Origin: Thermotomaculum hydrothermale
Lineage (GTDB): Bacteria; Acidobacteriota; Holophagae; Thermotomaculales; Thermotomaculaceae
Assembly: GCF_016592575.1 (NCBI RefSeq)
Contig: NZ_AP017470.1
Coordinates: 1,510,501-1,574,500 of the forward strand
Length of the DNA: 64,000 nt
Direction of reading: 5' to 3'
The notes beneath the pieces were generated by a model that was not told the origin of the DNA, ran no database searches, and saw only the letters and a program-made list of their open reading frames with translations. The position numbers and the translations under genes were made by a program. Every line of letters begins with the position of its first letter. Positions within the stretch are counted from its first letter, which is position 1. Of this stretch, positions 60,462 to 64,000 are shown piece after piece.

Positions 60462-61159
60462 GTACACCGATTTTTCGCTTTGAAAATGTTTATCTTGAAA
60501 AGGAAAACAAAACAATTCTTGAAAATATAAACCTTGAAATTTATCCCAATGAATTTTTTGTAATTTTAGGTGAAAACGGAAGCGGTAAATCATCCCTTTT
60601 AAAACTATTCAACAGGCTTGAAATAAACACAAAGGGAAAAATATTCTTTAAAGACAGGCCAATTGAGGAAATTCCAATTCACGAGTTGAGAGAAAGGGTG
60701 ATTATGATTTTGCAGGGGGCAACACTTTTTGAGGGAAAGGTAAAAAATGTGCTTGAAACATATATTGAAAAATTAAAATTGAAATACACTCCGAAACAGA
60801 TACTTGACATAATGGGGCTTGATTACTCAAACCTTGAAAAGAAAACGGAAAATCTATCAGGGGGAGAGGGGCAATTAATAGCAATATCCCTTGCAATAGC
60901 AAAAGACCCTGAAGTTTTACTTCTTGACGAAATAACATCAGCCTTGTCAATTACAATGGGAGCTTTGGTTAGAAAAAAAATGAAAGAGTTGCAAAAGCAG
61001 GGAAAAACAATTATCTGTATAACCCACAACATGGAAAATGCTGTTGAGGTTGGGGAAAGAGGGGTATTCTTAAAAGACGGGCAAATTGTAAAGATGGGGA
61101 AAATCAAAGAGTTAATTGAATGCTTTGGAAAGGATGAATCACAATGTACGAAAAGGTAA
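60458..61159 (+). CDS. fetA: ABC transporter ATP-binding protein (FetA-like)
   Basis: 233 residues. Walker A GENGSGKSS, Q-loop (MILQGATLF), signature LSGGEGQ and Walker B VLLLDEITSAL. The overlapping downstream permease is of the FetB/UPF0014 family, so the pair is an iron (or metal) exporter of the FetAB type that protects against iron overload or peroxide. The 16-base overlap with fetB shows tight coupling. Confidence 0.88.
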   Translation: MSTPIFRFENVYLEKENKTILENINLEIYPNEFFVILGENGSGKSSLLKLFNRLEINTKGKIFFKDRPIEEIPIHELRERVIMILQGATLFEGKVKNVLETYIEKLKLKYTPKQILDIMGLDYSNLEKKTENLSGGEGQLIAISLAIAKDPEVLLLDEITSALSITMGALVRKKMKELQKQGKTIICITHNMENAVEVGERGVFLKDGQIVKMGKIKELIECFGKDESQCTKR

Positions 61160-61887
61160 TATATTCAGCAGTATTACTCATCCTTGCAATTGCAGTATCA
61201 TACTTTAATAGATTAAAGGCAGAAAAAGATTTAATTGTTGGCGGAATCAGGGCGGCAATTCAACTTGTAATAATAGGCTATATCCTTCATTACATATTTG
61301 ACCTTAACAAACTCTGGGCACAGTTGCTTCTTCTATTTGTAATGAGCCTTATTGCTGCACACACAGCAAAGGGAAGGGCAAAGGAGGTAAAAAACGCAGG
61401 GCTGTTTTCCTTTATTGGAATTGTATGCGGAACAACGGTTTCAATAGGCTTGCTTCTTGCCGTTGGGTTTATAAAACCAGAGCCAAAATTCCTTATCCCT
61501 TTAGGGGGAATGGTAATAGGCAATACAATGACGGCATCTGCCCTTGCACTTGACAGGTTTCACAGTGAGTTAAAATCAAATCTGCCTAAAATACTCTTTG
61601 CACTATCCCTTGGAATGAGCACAAGCGACGCTTCAGTTTTTTATGTTAGAAAATCAATCAAAGCGGCAATGACACCGATAATAAATACATTAAAGATTGT
61701 CGGGATTATTCAGTTGCCCGGCGCAATGACCGGAATGCTTATTGCCGGCGCTTCCCCGATGAAGGCTGCAATGTTTCAACTGGTAATTATGTATATGATT
61801 GCATCTGCAGTAAGCATTGGAAGTTCTGTTGCACTTTTAATTGCAAGGAAAAAACTCTTTTACAAAGACATTACGGTAAACATATAA
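61144..61887 (+). CDS. fetB: ABC transporter permease FetB (UPF0014 family)
   Basis: 247 residues with about seven membrane helices. Family motifs are GGIRAAIQLVIIGYIL, IPLGGMVIGNTMTA, and QLPGAMTGMLIAGASPMKAA near the C-terminus. Partner of the ATPase just upstream. The family was earlier called YbbM/UPF0014. Confidence 0.92.
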   Translation: MYEKVIYSAVLLILAIAVSYFNRLKAEKDLIVGGIRAAIQLVIIGYILHYIFDLNKLWAQLLLLFVMSLIAAHTAKGRAKEVKNAGLFSFIGIVCGTTVSIGLLLAVGFIKPEPKFLIPLGGMVIGNTMTASALALDRFHSELKSNLPKILFALSLGMSTSDASVFYVRKSIKAAMTPIINTLKIVGIIQLPGAMTGMLIAGASPMKAAMFQLVIMYMIASAVSIGSSVALLIARKKLFYKDITVNI

Positions 61888-61888
61888 A

Positions 61889-62611
61889 ATGGAAGAAAAA
61901 AAAGACAGGATATTCCAGGTTGAAAAAATAGAAAGCGATTTCAGATTTGACAGAGAGGTTGCAAACATATTTGACGATATGCTTAACCGCTCAATTCCCT
62001 TTTACCGACAGGTTATAGAGGCAACAGGGGAAATCCTCTTAAAAACAATGCCTGACAATCCAAAGATTTACGATTTAGGCTGCTCAACAGGCAACACATT
62101 GATTTACCTTGCCTCTATTTTAAAAGACAAGAAACCTGAACTTATAGGAGTTGACAACTCAAGGGATATGGTTGAGAAGGCAAGGGAAAAGGCAAAGGCT
62201 TACAACAAAAAGATAGAATTTGTGGTTTCAGACATTGAAAAGATTGAAATTAAAAACGCAGATGCGGTAATTATGAATTACACACTTCAATTTATAAGGC
62301 CTTTGAAAAGGCCGCAGATAATTGAAAAAATTTACAACGGACTAAAAGAAAATGGAATTTTTATACTGAGTGAAAAGGTGATATTTGAACACCCAAAACT
62401 AAATAGAAACTTTGTTGAAATATACTATAACTTCAAGAAAAAACAGGGCTATTCAGAGCTTGAAATTGCAAAAAAAAGGGAAGCACTTGAAAATGTATTA
62501 ATCCCCTTCACAATTAACGAGAACATTCAACTCCTCAAAAACGCAGGCTTCTCTTACACCACCCCCTTCTTCCAGTGGATAAACTTCACCTCATTCATTG
62601 GGATAAAGTAA
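61889..62611 (+). CDS. cmoA: Carboxy-S-adenosyl-L-methionine synthase
   Basis: 240 residues. Converts SAM and prephenate to carboxy-SAM, used by CmoB to make 5-oxyacetyl-uridine at tRNA position 34. The N-terminal FRFDREVANIFDDMLNRSIPFY and the SAM-binding DLGCSTGNTLIYLA are characteristic of CmoA. No cmoB follows in the window. It starts one base after fetB ends. Confidence 0.93.
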   Translation: MEEKKDRIFQVEKIESDFRFDREVANIFDDMLNRSIPFYRQVIEATGEILLKTMPDNPKIYDLGCSTGNTLIYLASILKDKKPELIGVDNSRDMVEKAREKAKAYNKKIEFVVSDIEKIEIKNADAVIMNYTLQFIRPLKRPQIIEKIYNGLKENGIFILSEKVIFEHPKLNRNFVEIYYNFKKKQGYSELEIAKKREALENVLIPFTINENIQLLKNAGFSYTTPFFQWINFTSFIGIK

Positions 62612-62719
62612 AAAACCAAAAAGATAACATTCTGATTTTTTTATTGGTGCTACATTTCTAACACTTTAAAGCAGTCTTCTTTTTCTTTTTTATTTGCACT
62701 ATAAACAAAAATATTTCTG

Positions 62720-64000
62720 TCACTCACCCCAAACTTTATCAATTACTTTTTTAATCTTTTCTTCATAGGTTTTTATAAGCTTGCGGCAGCCATCTATCAC
62801 TTTTCGCTCTGCTTCTATTTTTCCCACAATACGCTGCTGTACTTTCAACGGGGGGAGGGGGATAATTAAATTTTTTACATCGTTCGAGTTTATACTAGGA
62901 TATGCCCCTTTTCCCATTTTTTTTATCATTTGATTAATGATAAATTCAGAATATATACAGCTAAAAAGGTATTCTGGTATGATATAGTTCTTACTTCTCA
63001 ATACAGCAAAACCTGTTGATGCTACTATCTTCTGAGGCAAATTTTTAAGAATAGTAAAAGCTTTTAAATTTGGCCGAACGGTTGACAATAAAACATCATT
63101 TTCTTTCACTATTCTTCTTGCACGACTGGGGGCATTCTTGGTTAAAATTCTGTTATCAAAAGAAACCTTACCTGTTCCATTTTCTACTGAATTAATGTCA
63201 ATATAAATAACTTCACAATCACCATATAAATCATAAGGATTTGCTGATTCTGGATTTATCTCACATACTTCTCCCAGTTTTACCATTGGCCAGCCGTCGG
63301 AGAGTTCTTCTTTTTTTTCTGGGTGCTGAGCAAGGTATTCTTTTAACTCCTCGTCAAGATAGCCTTCTACATCAGGCTTCCAGTTGTCTATCACCTGCTT
63401 GCAGCCATCAATAATCTTCTGGTAGCCTTCTATCTCTGATACAATCTCCTTCTGTACTTCAAGGGGAGGAAGAGGAATATAAAGGTTTGAAAATTCAGAT
63501 ATCCAATACCTTTTATGCTGAGTTGTATCAATATTAATTTTTTGCATTATATAAAATGCATACTTAATATTAATTCTTTCAGTAGCTAATAAAATTTTCA
63601 TCGCAGATGATTTCACTTTAAAAGGGAAATCAACAAATTTTCTTGCTGTAGTAAAATCATCAAAAATAATTACTGGTAATTTTTCTTTTGGAAAGATACC
63701 ATCTTCTTCATTTGTATAACCAAGTATAAAAGTTTTACCTGCAGTAAGTACTGGTGTTTTAAATTCATTGCTATAATTTTCAGATTTAACAATATAGTTA
63801 GCAGGCTGTTCATAAATTAATACATCTCCTAATTTCACCATTGGCCATTTCTGATTTATCCGTTTTTCTATTACTCTATATCTGTCGCCGGTTAGGTTAT
63901 AATCGCCATTTTCGGCAAGTTTTTCTTTCTTTACCAGCAGGGCTGAGCAGGGGTTTTCATCTGGATTAAACTCGTCAACCTTCCCACTTATCACCTTTTC
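62720..64000 (-). CDS. Type I restriction-modification specificity (HsdS) region, open at right edge, probable HsdM-HsdS fusion
   Basis: At least 426 codons; the frame stays open to the window edge, and the GTG at 63994 need not be a start. The N-terminal part (NPCSALLVKKEKLAENGDYN, then LTGDRYR) looks like the C-terminus of an HsdM methylase. Two target-recognition halves follow, each starting WPMVKLG and ending IPLPPLxVQ plus a helical spacer (IIDGCKQVIDNWK; VIDGCRKLIKTYE). HsdS sets the DNA site recognised by the complex. The repeated halves suit domain swapping. GspE-like or other neighbours are unrelated. Confidence 0.85.
   Translation of the reverse strand, partial: EKVISGKVDEFNPDENPCSALLVKKEKLAENGDYNLTGDRYRVIEKRINQKWPMVKLGDVLIYEQPANYIVKSENYSNEFKTPVLTAGKTFILGYTNEEDGIFPKEKLPVIIFDDFTTARKFVDFPFKVKSSAMKILLATERINIKYAFYIMQKINIDTTQHKRYWISEFSNLYIPLPPLEVQKEIVSEIEGYQKIIDGCKQVIDNWKPDVEGYLDEELKEYLAQHPEKKEELSDGWPMVKLGEVCEINPESANPYDLYGDCEVIYIDINSVENGTGKVSFDNRILTKNAPSRARRIVKENDVLLSTVRPNLKAFTILKNLPQKIVASTGFAVLRSKNYIIPEYLFSCIYSEFIINQMIKKMGKGAYPSINSNDVKNLIIPLPPLKVQQRIVGKIEAERKVIDGCRKLIKTYEEKIKKVIDKVWGE

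Noticed and set aside
1-64000. CRISPR arrays, rRNA operon, prophage, replication origin.
   Set aside because: No regularly spaced repeats, no rRNA signatures, no phage structural genes and no dnaA boxes cluster were seen when reading both strands.

Overview
The window is AT-rich, densely packed bacterial DNA from a diderm (Gram-negative type) organism. A type II secretion operon with a lipoprotein secretin, several lipobox proteins and S1/SecG/GlmU/Ddl housekeeping genes support this. The organism makes menaquinone by the futalosine route (mqnC) and encodes selenocysteine tRNA. TTG start codons recur (gspM, gspJ, secG, ancestral nupC). A FrzS-like pseudoreceiver, DUF4388, 'HVQTE' proteins and a GH57 enzyme resemble Acidobacteriota or the former deltaproteobacteria. 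That placement is inference from protein flavour only; no rRNA is present.

Layout: (1) 1-1154, 5' part of the ribosomal protein S1 gene on the minus strand. (2) 1303-15634, a long plus-strand run: nucleoside uptake and salvage (nupC, punA, cdd), FHA protein, ddl, rsmG, a histidine kinase, an NtrC-type regulator, a FrzS-like coiled-coil protein, a lipoprotein, a patatin, mqnC and an FAD oxidoreductase. (3) 15635-21173, accessory DNA: an AAA-ATPase-like/PD-(D/E)XK protein and a secreted repeat protein cut by an insertion sequence. (4) 21201-34578, minus-strand type II secretion operon gspE-F-G-H-I-J-K-L-M-C-D, followed by a 922-residue TPR protein and an OsmC-like protein. (5) 34661-40583, minus strand: SLOG protein, tRNA-Leu, secG-tpiA-pgk-gap, recR, TPR protein. 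(6) 40675-57354, mixed: repeat lipoprotein, membrane exporter, helical-repeat protein with an attenuator-like leader, large hybrid kinase, TPR protein, glmU, DUF4388, coiled-coil/TonB-like protein, comF, a GH57 enzyme flanked by two HVQTE-motif proteins. (7) 57450-62611, plus strand: Mrp, tRNA-Sec, membrane protein, sugar epimerase, FetAB-type ABC exporter, cmoA. (8) 62720-64000, specificity part of a type I restriction system, open at the right edge.

The strongest observations concern one 1257-bp IS256-family element present twice in opposite orientation. Each copy has its own perfect 8-bp target duplication. Removing one copy restores the C-terminus of a secreted protein. Removing the other restores a canonical nupC N-terminus with a TTG start, a ribosome site and a promoter. 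That promoter shares a palindromic -35 hexamer (TTGCAA) with the divergent S1 promoter. In the present arrangement nupC starts from an ATG inside the IS end. A second RNA-level observation is a terminator hairpin directly in front of the start codon at 43561.

No stretch longer than 300 bases lacks a gene. I found no CRISPR array, rRNA, prophage or replication origin.
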